From assembly GCA_963205385.1 (NCBI GenBank), contig CAUJKE010000397.1:1-42661 (forward strand): a DNA stretch of 42,661 bases, written 5' to 3'. The position numbers and the translations under genes were made by a program. The DNA comes from Planctomycetota bacterium. GTDB taxonomy: Bacteria; Planctomycetota; Planctomycetia; Pirellulales; Pirellulaceae. A model generated the notes under the pieces. The model saw nothing but the letters and a program-made list of their open reading frames with translations, was not told the origin of the DNA and searched no databases. This document shows positions 7,397 to 15,708 of the stretch, piece by piece (position 1 is the stretch's first letter; every line of letters begins with the position of its first letter).

Positions 7397-8530
7397 ATGA
7401 ACAACCGCACCGCTGAGACACTCTTGATCGTGGGCGCTTCCGCACGCGCAGCCGCAAGTTCGGCATTGCGGGCAGGCTTTAACGTTTGCGCTGTGGATTT
7501 GTTCGGCGACGCTGATTTGGCGGAGCGTTGTGCCGTGAGGCCAGCGAGCGAGTATCCGGCGGCTCTGGTGGTCGCCGCGGAGCAAGCGCCGCCAGGACCA
7601 TGGCTGTACACGGGGGGCTTGGAGAATCATCCCGAGGTGCTCACGGCAATCAGCGCGGAGCGCGAATTACTGGGAAATGCGCCGGCAGCGATTCGCACGG
7701 TGCGCGATCCGCTGGCGTGGAGCGAACGCTGTCACGCGGCGGGGCTCGCAACGCTCGCCACGCGGTCGGGGAATGAACCTCCCAGCAGCGGTGCGTGGAT
7801 GTCCAAGCCGCTCCGCTCCGCTGGCGGTAGCCGCGTGATGCGACAGGACGCGCCCCCCTATTCGCAAGCGGACACGGAGCATTACTGGCAAGCCTTCGCG
7901 GCGGGTGAGCCGCAGAGCGCGGTGTATCTCGCGTTTGAAAACGGCGTCGCGCTGTTGGGAGTTACCGAACAACTCGTTGGCACGCCCTGGGCGGGAAGTC
8001 GCCGCTTTCAATACGCCGGATCGATCGGGCCACTGTCGTTGAGCGCGGCGCTCGTCAGGCAATATGCGGCGCTGGGGGACGTTTTGGGAAGCGGGCTGCG
8101 CGGGCTGTTCGGCGTGGATACGATTGTGTCCGCCGAGGGGGAACTGTTTCCCGTGGAAATCAACCCGCGCTACACGGCTTCCGTGGAAGTGCTGGAGCGC
8201 GCGCTGGGATACTGCGCCCTCGGGTGGCACGTGGCGGCGTGCCGGAAGCAACTCACGTCTTGCCCGTACGAGTTTCCTGCGGAAGTCGCATGCGAGACGG
8301 CCGTCGGCAAAGTGATTCTATTTGCGCAAGAGCCGTCGGTAATTGACGACGACTTCACCGCGGCGTGTCTGGCGGAAAACGCGAAGGGCGACTGGCCGAA
8401 CTTCGGTGATGTTCCGCGAGGAGGCACGGTGATCGAGGCCGGCGAGCCCGTGCTGACGCTCTTCGCCACCGGCAAGTGTACGGAAAGCGTGCGACAAAAT
8501 CTCAAGCGTGGCGCCGCGGCCCTGTCGTAA
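7397..8530 (+). CDS. ATP-grasp protein, likely H4MPT/C1-cluster ligase (COG2232-like)
   Basis: 377 residues. The N-terminus TLLIVGASARAAASSALRAGFNVCAVDLFGDADLA is a pre-ATP-grasp Rossmann-like fold. The middle has the ATP-grasp signature: WMSKPLRSAGGSRVM (nucleotide-binding lysine and glycine loop), and ELFPVEINPRYTASVEVLE with the Mg-binding E-x-N-P-R. Proteins of this type are encoded within C1-transfer gene clusters of methylotrophs and planctomycetes and are suspected to act in tetrahydromethanopterin biosynthesis (ligation of a side chain); this is family knowledge plus context. Divergent from fae with about 200 bases between. ATG 7397 is chosen because homology begins just after it; an in-frame TTG at 7361 adds 12 unsupported residues. 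Confidence 0.78.
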   Translation: MNNRTAETLLIVGASARAAASSALRAGFNVCAVDLFGDADLAERCAVRPASEYPAALVVAAEQAPPGPWLYTGGLENHPEVLTAISAERELLGNAPAAIRTVRDPLAWSERCHAAGLATLATRSGNEPPSSGAWMSKPLRSAGGSRVMRQDAPPYSQADTEHYWQAFAAGEPQSAVYLAFENGVALLGVTEQLVGTPWAGSRRFQYAGSIGPLSLSAALVRQYAALGDVLGSGLRGLFGVDTIVSAEGELFPVEINPRYTASVEVLERALGYCALGWHVAACRKQLTSCPYEFPAEVACETAVGKVILFAQEPSVIDDDFTAACLAENAKGDWPNFGDVPRGGTVIEAGEPVLTLFATGKCTESVRQNLKRGAAALS

Positions 8531-8633
8531 CGTCTGGCCGCAGCCTTCCTATCTTACTCGCATCCGCTCCGGCGGCGCGCTATACTACGCAGGCAACTCC
8601 CGCCTTCCTACCTTGCACGAGGAATCCCGCCCC

Positions 8634-9926
8634 ATGTCACAAGAACTCCCCCGCCGTCAGTTTTTGCAAACATCGTCCGTCGCCGCCTCGGCGCTTGCAC
8701 TGGGCGCTTATGCCGGTCCGGCTGTAGCTCAAGAGCCGAAATCGGCCAACGATAAGATCGTCGTCGGCGTGATGGGGCTGGGCCGTGGGGCGTCGCTCGC
8801 CGCCGGCTTCGCCGGGCTGCCAGGCTCGGAAGTGGCGTATCTCTGCGATGTTGATAGCCGCCAACTAGCGAAAGCGGCGGAGTCGATCAGCAAGCGGCAA
8901 GAGCGCCAGGCGAAGCAGGTTGAGGACATGCGCAAGATTCTGGACGACAAGAGCGTCGATGTGCTCGTCGTTGCCGCGCCGGATCATTGGCACGCGCCTG
9001 CGACGATTCTCGCCTGCGCCGCCGGGAAGCATGTGTACGTCGAGAAGCCGTGCAGCCACAACCCGCGTGAAGGGGAACTTGCGGTGGAAGCGTCGCGCAC
9101 GCACGATCGCGTGGTGCAGATGGGGACGCAACGCCGCAGTTGGGCCGGTATCGAGCAGGCGATGGAGAAGCTGCACGCCGGCGCGATCGGCAAAGTCTTG
9201 TTCAGCCAGGCGTGGTACAACAATCGCCGCGGCAGTATCGGCCACGGCAAAGCGGCGCCTGTGCCGGAATGGTTGAACTATGAACTGTGGCAAGGGCCGG
9301 CCCCGGAGCGCGAGTATCACGACAACTATTTGCATTACAACTGGCATTGGTTTTGGCATTGGGGGACCGGCGAGTTAGGCAACAACGGCGTGCATGCGCT
9401 CGATTTGTGCCGCTGGGGGTTGCAGGTCGAATATCCGACGCGCGTCACGGCCGGCGGCGGGAAGTATCGCCACGATGACGATCAGGAGACGCCGGATACC
9501 CACAATGTCACCTACGACTTCGACGGCAAGTCGATCGCCTGGCAGGGACTCAGTTGGTCGCCGCACGGCTATGAAGGGCAAATGTTCGGCGCCAATTTTT
9601 ATGGCGAGGGCGGCACCATGGTGCTGCTCGGCAACGGCTTCACGATCTACGACATGATGAACAAAGAAGTCGAAAAAGGCACCGGCGCTGCCGGCGACGC
9701 CGTGCACTTGCAAGACTTTTTCACGAGTATCCGCGAACATAAACTCCCCCACGCGGATATTCTGGAAGGCCACCGCTCGACGCTTCTCTGCCACCTCGGT
9801 AACATCGCTTGGCGCACCGGTCGCACGTTGCACTGCGATCCGCAGAACGGCCATATCCAAAACGACGAAGAGGCCATGAAACTCTGGTCGCGCGAATACC
9901 GGGCAGGCTGGGAACCGAAGGTGTAG
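8634..9926 (+). CDS. Gfo/Idh/MocA family oxidoreductase, Tat-exported
   Basis: 430 residues. The Tat signal is SQELPRRQFLQTSSVAASALALGAYAGPAVAQE with RRQFLQ and an AxA cleavage site. The dinucleotide-binding domain follows: IVVGVMGLGRGASLAAGFAG, VAYLCDVDSRQL, VDVLVVAAPDHWHAPATILA and the conserved GKHVYVEKPCSHN (the EKP lysine). The C-terminal half is an alpha/beta substrate domain with LHYNWHWFWHWGTGELGNNG, as in planctomycetal members. These exported oxidoreductases act on sugars or sugar derivatives; the substrate here is unknown. ATG 8634 follows GAGGA by about ten bases. An upstream extension overlapping the ATP-grasp gene lacks homology. Confidence 0.9.
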   Translation: MSQELPRRQFLQTSSVAASALALGAYAGPAVAQEPKSANDKIVVGVMGLGRGASLAAGFAGLPGSEVAYLCDVDSRQLAKAAESISKRQERQAKQVEDMRKILDDKSVDVLVVAAPDHWHAPATILACAAGKHVYVEKPCSHNPREGELAVEASRTHDRVVQMGTQRRSWAGIEQAMEKLHAGAIGKVLFSQAWYNNRRGSIGHGKAAPVPEWLNYELWQGPAPEREYHDNYLHYNWHWFWHWGTGELGNNGVHALDLCRWGLQVEYPTRVTAGGGKYRHDDDQETPDTHNVTYDFDGKSIAWQGLSWSPHGYEGQMFGANFYGEGGTMVLLGNGFTIYDMMNKEVEKGTGAAGDAVHLQDFFTSIREHKLPHADILEGHRSTLLCHLGNIAWRTGRTLHCDPQNGHIQNDEEAMKLWSREYRAGWEPKV

Positions 9927-10007
9927 CGTTTATCGGGTACCCCGCTGGCGCACGGAAGCGCCCAGGACACGAACTCACCGCTCGCCACCCTCAACCGCAA
10001 CGACTTC

Positions 10008-11453
10008 ATGCCCAAAGATTTTCTCAAAGATTCGCGCGACGAGTATGATGTCGTGGTGATTGGCAGTGGCCTGGCGGGGCTGACGGCGGCGAACACGCTC
10101 GCGCGGCAGGGGCGCTCGGTGCTGCTCTGCGAGCAGCACTACAAGCTGGGCGGCATGGCGACCTGGTTCAAACGCCCCGGCGGGCACATTTTCGATATCT
10201 CGCTGCACGGTTTTCCCTATGGCATGGTAAAAAGCTGCCGCCGCTATTGGACCCGCGAGATCGCCGACTCGATTGTGCAAATCCACAACATCCGGTTCGA
10301 TAACCCGATGTTCTCCCTCACCACCAGCTACAACCGTGAGGATTTCACGCGGCTGCTGACGACGCAATTCGGCCAGACGCCGGAGAATGTCAACGCCTTC
10401 TTCGACTACACCCGCGGGATGAACTTCTACGACGACCAGCGGATGACCACCCGCGAGTTGTTCGACAAATTCTTTCCCGGCCGCGAAGACATTGTGCGGC
10501 TCCTGATGGAGCCGATCACCTACGCCAACGGCAGCACGCTCGAAGACCCGGCGATCAGCTACGGCATTGTGTTTTCCAACTTCATGAGCAAGGGGGTGTT
10601 CATTTTTCGGGGCGGGACCGATCGGCTCATTGAACTGATGAGCGCCGATTTGGTGCACAGCGGCGTCGATGTGCGCATTAACTGCGACGTGCAAAAGATT
10701 CACGTTGAGCAGGGCCGAGTCGCCAGCGCCACCGTCAATGGCAAGCGGATTAAGACGAACTGCATCGTTTCCAACTCCAACCTGCGTAGCACGATCTTTA
10801 ACCTCGTAGGCGAAGAGCATTTTGACCGCTCGTTTATCGACGAAGCGAGAGCGGTGCGGCTCAACAATAGCAGCACGCAGGTTTACATGGCGCTGAACCC
10901 CAAGGAGCGGATCGACGAAGCGACCGGCGACCTGTTCTTCACGTCGACCGCGCCGGTGTTTCGCACCGATCTGCTCCTGAGTCGCGACATCACCAGTCGA
11001 ACCTATTCGTTTTACTATCCCAGCACGCGCCCGCAGGGCCGCCCGCGATGTTTGATCGTCAGTAGCACGAACGCCCGCTATGAAGACTGGGCGAACCTGC
11101 CAGAGGCGGAATACGAAGCGAGCAAGCAGGACTTGATCGACAAGACGCTCGATCATCTGGATGGCTATTTGCCGAACATCCGCGCACGCCTGGCGCACGT
11201 AGAAGCTTCGACGCCGAGAACGTTTCAGCATTACACCAGGCACATCGCTGGGGCGAGTTTCGGGACGAAGTTTGAAGGGCTCGCCGTGAGCCGCGCGCTG
11301 CCAGAACAAGTGCCTGGACTGTATCACGCCGGCAGCGTCGGCATCATCATGTCCGGCTGGCTAGGGGCGATTAACTACGGCGTGATCGTGGCCAATGATG
11401 TCGATGCTTATTTGATGAAAGCGGCGAGTAAGCCAGTCTCACGCTCTGTGTGA
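10008..11453 (+). CDS. NAD(P)/FAD-dependent oxidoreductase, CrtI/phytoene desaturase-like
   Basis: 481 residues. The FAD-binding beta-alpha-beta is [39 protein letters not shown] (GxGxxG at about 19-24). A middle [31 protein letters not shown] segment and a C-terminal [28 protein letters not shown] (second FAD contact) match the carotenoid desaturase/retinol saturase superfamily. A start at ATG 10008 gives the complete fold. It lies 81 bases after the Gfo/Idh/MocA gene on the same strand. No carotenoid or squalene genes are beside it, so the substrate cannot be inferred. No signal peptide; cytosolic or membrane-peripheral. Confidence 0.85.
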   Translation: MPKDFLKDSRDEYDVVVIGSGLAGLTAANTLARQGRSVLLCEQHYKLGGMATWFKRPGGHIFDISLHGFPYGMVKSCRRYWTREIADSIVQIHNIRFDNPMFSLTTSYNREDFTRLLTTQFGQTPENVNAFFDYTRGMNFYDDQRMTTRELFDKFFPGREDIVRLLMEPITYANGSTLEDPAISYGIVFSNFMSKGVFIFRGGTDRLIELMSADLVHSGVDVRINCDVQKIHVEQGRVASATVNGKRIKTNCIVSNSNLRSTIFNLVGEEHFDRSFIDEARAVRLNNSSTQVYMALNPKERIDEATGDLFFTSTAPVFRTDLLLSRDITSRTYSFYYPSTRPQGRPRCLIVSSTNARYEDWANLPEAEYEASKQDLIDKTLDHLDGYLPNIRARLAHVEASTPRTFQHYTRHIAGASFGTKFEGLAVSRALPEQVPGLYHAGSVGIIMSGWLGAINYGVIVANDVDAYLMKAASKPVSRSV

Positions 11454-11479
11454 GGGAAGCGTCACGTGGGACGCGAGGT

Positions 11480-11908
11480 CTACGTTGGCTCATCGCGCGT
11501 GGCCGACATACATTCGCCGATGACGTACTCCCGCACGACCTGGCCGCCGATGAGGTGCTCTTGCAGGATTCGCTCCAGGACCGGAGGATCGCAGCGGCCG
11601 TACCAGATGCCGTCGGGATAGACGACCGCGATCGGCCCACCGACGCAAATGTCGTAACACTGCGCGGGGCTCAGCATCACCCCACCGCGTTTGCTCAGGT
11701 TGAGTTCTTTCAAGCGTTTCTTCAGGTATTTGTACGCCTGCGCCATTTGCTTGCGGCTGGCGCACTTCACCCGTTTTTTGTCGTAGCACAACAAGAGATG
11801 CCGCTCGCTGCCGACGATCCCCAACTTGCGCGCTGCGCGGCGGGCGGCGTCCAAATGTTTGCGGTCGCGGGCGGAGGGGTGTTCAGGCGGGGCGGGGGAT
11901 TCGCTCAT
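11480..11908 (-). CDS. Thioredoxin-like (2Fe-2S) ferredoxin
   Basis: 142 residues. Cysteines at about 41, 49, 84 and 88 ([14 protein letters not shown] and [12 protein letters not shown]) with the following [13 protein letters not shown] strand match the thioredoxin-fold [2Fe-2S] ferredoxins, as found free or in NuoE-like subunits. The charged N-terminal 35 residues are an extension. It probably carries electrons for an unidentified enzyme. It converges with the CrtI-like gene (26 bases apart) and sits 43 bases after the DPM-like gene on the same strand, so it may be the last gene of that transcript. Confidence 0.85.
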   Translation of the reverse strand: MSESPAPPEHPSARDRKHLDAARRAARKLGIVGSERHLLLCYDKKRVKCASRKQMAQAYKYLKKRLKELNLSKRGGVMLSPAQCYDICVGGPIAVVYPDGIWYGRCDPPVLERILQEHLIGGQVVREYVIGECMSATRDEPT

Positions 11909-11951
11909 GGTGGGCAGGCGTCAGGCGGGAAGCAGCGAGAGAGGCAGGGCC

Positions 11952-12737
11952 TCAAAGGTAGAACCAATTCTTCAATCCTAGCCGAAAAATGATCCACAAG
12001 GCGGCGTAGGCCTCTTTCGAATTGATTTTCGACGCGCCCCGCTCGCGGTCGGCGAAGACAATCGGCGACTCCGCGAACCTGGCGCCCAGGCGTTTTAAGT
12101 GCCAGAGGATCTCTTCTTGAAAGGAGTAGCCCCGCGAGCGAATCTTGTCGAAGTCGAGTTTTTTCAGCAGCGACACGCGAAAGCAGCGGAACGCGCCGCT
12201 GCAATCCTTCGAGCGCAGCCCGAGCATCGTGCGGGCATAAAGATTCACCCCTTGGCTCATCAGGCGGCGCCTTAGCGGCCAACCTTCGGTGCCGCCGCCC
12301 CGCACGTAGCGCGAGCCGATCATCACGTCGACCGGTGGATCGCGCGCTTCCATCCCGGCGATGAGCGCCGGCAGGTACCGCGGGTGATGGCTGAAGTCGG
12401 CATCCATGTTGAGCATGTATTTGTAGTCATGCTCGATGGCGTATTTCATGGCGGCGATGGTCGCGGTCCCCAGGCCCAGTTTGCCTTCGCGGTGCAAACA
12501 GTGGATCCGCGGGTCTTGCTTCGCTTGTTCGTCGCACCAACGGCCGGTGCCGTCTGGCGAGTTGTCGTCGATCACGAGAATGTCGACGCTTGGCGCCTGT
12601 TCGAAAATGGCGGCAACCAAGAGGGGTAGATTTTCGATCTCGTTATAAGTGGCGACGGTAACGAGGGTGTCGGCGGTCTGGGCCACGGCGTTGCGTCCGA
12701 GAGCGAGTGAGGCGAATCCGTGGCCAAATCGTAACAT
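11952..12737 (-). CDS. Polyprenol-phosphate mannosyltransferase-like GT2 (DPM1-type)
   Basis: 261 residues with a GT2 fold: TLVTVATYNEIENLPLLVAAI, VDILVIDDNSPDGTGRW (DDxSxDGT), KLGLGTATIAAMKYAIEHDY, YMLNMDADFSHHPRYLPALI (DAD metal site), MIGSRYVRGGGTEGW, SKDCSGAFRCFRV and GYSFQEEILWHLKRLG. This is the dolichol-phosphate mannose synthase subfamily, which transfers a sugar from a nucleotide donor to polyprenyl phosphate at the inner face of the membrane. The C-terminal membrane helices present in some bacterial forms are absent; the protein ends IIFRLGLKNWFYL. It follows the epimerase gene by 57 bases and could feed the GT87-like enzyme at 4532-5740. Confidence 0.88.
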   Translation of the reverse strand: MLRFGHGFASLALGRNAVAQTADTLVTVATYNEIENLPLLVAAIFEQAPSVDILVIDDNSPDGTGRWCDEQAKQDPRIHCLHREGKLGLGTATIAAMKYAIEHDYKYMLNMDADFSHHPRYLPALIAGMEARDPPVDVMIGSRYVRGGGTEGWPLRRRLMSQGVNLYARTMLGLRSKDCSGAFRCFRVSLLKKLDFDKIRSRGYSFQEEILWHLKRLGARFAESPIVFADRERGASKINSKEAYAALWIIFRLGLKNWFYL

Positions 12738-12794
12738 TCCCAGCGGCCGCCGGGTATGGCTGAGGGATGGTGGCTGATGGTTAGTGGCGAGCGA

Positions 12795-13736
12795 TCACCT
12801 GCCTGTCGCGGCGCGATAGTATTCGGCCGTCAGTCGCAGGCCCTCCTCGAATTCGACCAGCGGTTCGTAATGCAGCAGTTTGCGGGCGAGCGTAATATCG
12901 GCCAGGCTCTCACGAACGTCGCCGGCGCGGGGCGGTTCGTGGACAGGCTCGACCGACGTGCCGAGAATCGCGTTGAGTTGGCCGATCAACTCGATGAGTG
13001 ACGTGGCGCGGCCGTTGGCGACGTTGATCACGCGCCCGGCAACGTGCGGTGCGGTCGCGGCAAGCAGATTGGCATGGACCACATTGGCCACGTAGCAAAA
13101 GTCGCGCGACTGTTGGCCGTCGCCGTAAATGACCGGCCGCTCCCCTGCGAGGAGCTTGGTGACGAACAGCGGAATCACGGCTGAATACGGGCTCTTCGGA
13201 TCCTGCCGCGGCCCATAGATGTTGAAGTACCGCAGACGGACGGTTTCCAAGCCATAGGTGTGATAAAACGCCTCGCAATACAACTCGCCGGCGAGCTTGG
13301 CCGCGGCATAGGGGGAGAGCGCTTGCGGCAGGTCGGTCTCGCGTTTGCTGCTAGTGGGCCGATCGCCGTAAGCGCTGCTCGACGCCGCATAGACCACGCG
13401 CCGCACACCTGCCTGACGTGCCTGGTGCAGTACGTTGAGCGTGCCGGTCACACAAACCGCGTGCGTATCGAGCGGGCGTTCGACGCTCAGGGGGACGGAA
13501 GCGAGCGCCGCCTCGTGGAAGACGCACTCCACGCCTTGCATGGCGTCGGCGACAACGCGCTCGTCGCGGACATCGCCGGAAATGATGTCCACGCGATGCT
13601 GGATCTCGGCCAGGTTCTGCGGCGTGCCGGAGGACATATTGTCGAGCACCCGCACCTCATCACCGCGCGCGGCCAGCGCTTCCGCAATATGCGAGCCGAT
13701 AAAACCTGCTCCGCCTGTTACCAGATAAACGCCCAT
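12795..13736 (-). CDS. NAD-dependent sugar-nucleotide epimerase (extended SDR, GalE-like)
   Basis: 313 residues, family length. MGVYLVTGGAGFIGSHIAEAL carries the NAD-binding GxxGxxG (8-14). D32 after the second strand suits NAD. The catalytic pair is Y143-x-x-x-K147 in LSPYAAAKLAGE, with an upstream serine in YAASSSAYGD. RYFNIYGPRQDPKSPYSAVIPLF and YGDGQQSRDFCYVANVV form the sugar-nucleotide site of UDP-glucose or UDP-GlcNAc 4-epimerases. It converts a nucleotide sugar for surface polysaccharide. It is 42 bases after the CpsD-like gene and 57 before the DPM-like gene on the same strand; the exact sugar cannot be read from sequence. Confidence 0.9.
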   Translation of the reverse strand: MGVYLVTGGAGFIGSHIAEALAARGDEVRVLDNMSSGTPQNLAEIQHRVDIISGDVRDERVVADAMQGVECVFHEAALASVPLSVERPLDTHAVCVTGTLNVLHQARQAGVRRVVYAASSSAYGDRPTSSKRETDLPQALSPYAAAKLAGELYCEAFYHTYGLETVRLRYFNIYGPRQDPKSPYSAVIPLFVTKLLAGERPVIYGDGQQSRDFCYVANVVHANLLAATAPHVAGRVINVANGRATSLIELIGQLNAILGTSVEPVHEPPRAGDVRESLADITLARKLLHYEPLVEFEEGLRLTAEYYRAATGR

Positions 13737-13778
13737 TTTGCCTTCGATTTGTGGAGGATTTCGCTCGCGGTTCGGCGC

Positions 13779-15683
13779 TCAATCGTTGCGCACCACGATA
13801 GAACCTAGCACACGGGCACCGGCGTTGCGGAGGTTCGCGAGCTCCCGCTGGGCGTCCGCGAGCGGGAGTTCACCTACAGGCGCCGCGACATAAACACCGC
13901 GACAGGCCCGCGCGAGCGCTTGCACGAGCGGCGTTTCCGCGTGACCGGCAGAAACCAAAATCCAGGCATATTCGTGCGCTAACTCGGCCAGCAGATGATG
14001 AACGGACGCCTGCGCCACGCTACTGGGCCAGGCATTTTTGCCGCGGGGCAAGAGATGCAAGCGACTAGTGCTCGTGGGCCGAATCGCTTCGCCGTGCGCG
14101 TCGGGCGGCGCGATCAAGTCGGATAAGCCGATCGTGCCGGCGCACTCCATCTTGCGCGAGAGGAGGCCATCCGGGTCGGCATCCACCACGAGCACGCCCG
14201 ATTCCGTGCGATCGACAAGCAACTGCGCCGCGCGCATCGTCACTTCGGCGGCGATGGGCGCCGCGCCTAAACTGGCGATCAAGAGCGTGTTCGTCTGATG
14301 GGCCTGGCCGTCCCGTTGCCATTGGTCGAGCAGCCGGCCCAGCGCGGCGACGAGGTCGGCGTCGCCCAGTTCCGCCTTCAGGTTGGCCTCCCAGATGGTC
14401 GCGGCGACGCTGCTTCGCAACGTGGAGCCGCGCACCATGCGCCGCATTTCACGCTCGCGCGGGTCAGGCCGCGACGCCTTCCGTGTGCGCCGCTTCTGCT
14501 CGGGTGTCGTTGTTTCCAAAGCGCGCCGGCGAGGTCGCTGACGATCGCCAAAGGACAACTCGATTTCCGTCGGCGTGCGTTCATCTTCCAGCGGCGCATC
14601 GACCTCCACGTCGCTCAGCGTGTTTGTCGGCAACTGCTTGAACGCGAGTTCCACGATTGGAACTCGCGCGGATGCCTGCACTGGTTCGTCCGCTTCCGCG
14701 CGAACTTCCACCACCTGCGGCACATACTCATTGACGAGCAGCAGCGGCGCTGTTGGATGGTCCACCAACTCGGGGGCGGAGTTGACGACGACGGTCGACT
14801 CCGCGTCTTCCTGCGCGCTCCAGCACTCGATCACCTGGGGGCCGAGCGTGTGCAGGAGTTGCTCGATTTCCGCGGCGTTTTCGAGCGCGGCGGCTTCCTC
14901 CTGGACTTGCTGCCGCGCGGCCCGCCGCGCCTGGCGACGCTTGCGGCGAGGTGGAATGCGAGGCGCTCGCGCTGGCGGCGGAGCGTCGATTGCAGCCTCA
15001 TCCTGGGGCGCGTCCTGCATTTCGCCTGAATCGGCCCGTGCGTTCTCCGCGGCTTCGACCGCTGCTTCCGCCGGCGCTTCAATGATCGGCAGCGCCAGCA
15101 TGACCGTAGGCATCCGCTCGGAGGGCGCGTCTGGCTCGGCGGCCACTTGAAGGCCGTCGGTAGCCTCGGCGGCGTCGAGCAAAATCTCCTCCTCCGCGAA
15201 CTGACGGGGCGAGAAGACCACCGTCTGCATCCGTTCGGGATGCTCGACCGGTTCCGCGATGATGAGCTCCAGATCCTCCAGTTCCTCCAATTCCAGTTCA
15301 GCCGCTTCAATCTGTTCCCAGGATTGCTCGACGCGCTCGGCCGCGTCCTGGACGTCTGCAATTTCTTCCGCGAGCTCCGGTGCGGGCGCTAGCGGCATGA
15401 TGATTGTTGGCGTGCGCTCCGGCGCGCGACGCACGTTAGAACCGCCGTCCTCATGTTCGCTTTCCGGCAGCGGTGGTGGAACGAAACTCTCCGTACCGGC
15501 GCGGTGCGCCGAGTCGTGGGCGCTGTGAGCGTCTAGGGCGTCAAGTGGCGCAACGGGCGCGTCTGGCACTCCAGGGAAGGTGGACGCGGGCAGCGACTCG
15601 GACGCATCTTCAGCGGTCGCGGGGCTCGCGGATTGATTTTCGAGTTGCTGCAGCGCTTGCGGATTGCGACTCATGCTTGGCAA
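13779..15683 (-). CDS. CpsD/ParA-like pseudo-ATPase with long acidic N-terminal region
   Basis: 634 residues. Residues 1-400 are low-complexity, rich in Ala, Glu and Pro, with basic patches at about 240-260 and 380-420. In this part a short motif recurs: ERTPTIIM (89-96), ERMQTVVF (150-157), ERMPTVML (189-196), ERTPTEIEL (368-376) and a degenerate ARVPIVEL (339-346). Residues 430-634 look like the P-loop domain of polysaccharide co-polymerase tyrosine kinases: TLLIASLGAA, GVLVVDADPDGLLSRKM (Walker A' aspartates), GLSDLIA and LHLLPRGKN. The Walker A itself is lost: SLGAAPIAAEVT replaces GEGKS/T. No C-terminal tyrosine cluster is present (ends GSIVVRND). Position after the ExeA-like ATPase gene (25 bases) and a Wzz-like gene supports a regulatory scaffold in polysaccharide export. 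Confidence 0.7.
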   Translation of the reverse strand: MPSMSRNPQALQQLENQSASPATAEDASESLPASTFPGVPDAPVAPLDALDAHSAHDSAHRAGTESFVPPPLPESEHEDGGSNVRRAPERTPTIIMPLAPAPELAEEIADVQDAAERVEQSWEQIEAAELELEELEDLELIIAEPVEHPERMQTVVFSPRQFAEEEILLDAAEATDGLQVAAEPDAPSERMPTVMLALPIIEAPAEAAVEAAENARADSGEMQDAPQDEAAIDAPPPARAPRIPPRRKRRQARRAARQQVQEEAAALENAAEIEQLLHTLGPQVIECWSAQEDAESTVVVNSAPELVDHPTAPLLLVNEYVPQVVEVRAEADEPVQASARVPIVELAFKQLPTNTLSDVEVDAPLEDERTPTEIELSFGDRQRPRRRALETTTPEQKRRTRKASRPDPREREMRRMVRGSTLRSSVAATIWEANLKAELGDADLVAALGRLLDQWQRDGQAHQTNTLLIASLGAAPIAAEVTMRAAQLLVDRTESGVLVVDADPDGLLSRKMECAGTIGLSDLIAPPDAHGEAIRPTSTSRLHLLPRGKNAWPSSVAQASVHHLLAELAHEYAWILVSAGHAETPLVQALARACRGVYVAAPVGELPLADAQRELANLRNAGARVLGSIVVRND

Positions 15684-15708
15684 CCATTCTCGAAATGCGC
15701 CTCAGGGA

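Noticed and set aside
7193..7630. upstream extension of the fae frame
   Set aside because: No homology before MSMFIGEG; it contains the divergent control region and overlaps the ATP-grasp gene.
9975..11327. 450-codon minus-strand frame opposite the CrtI-like gene
   Set aside because: No family signature, while the plus strand encodes a full FAD enzyme. Codon-bias shadow.
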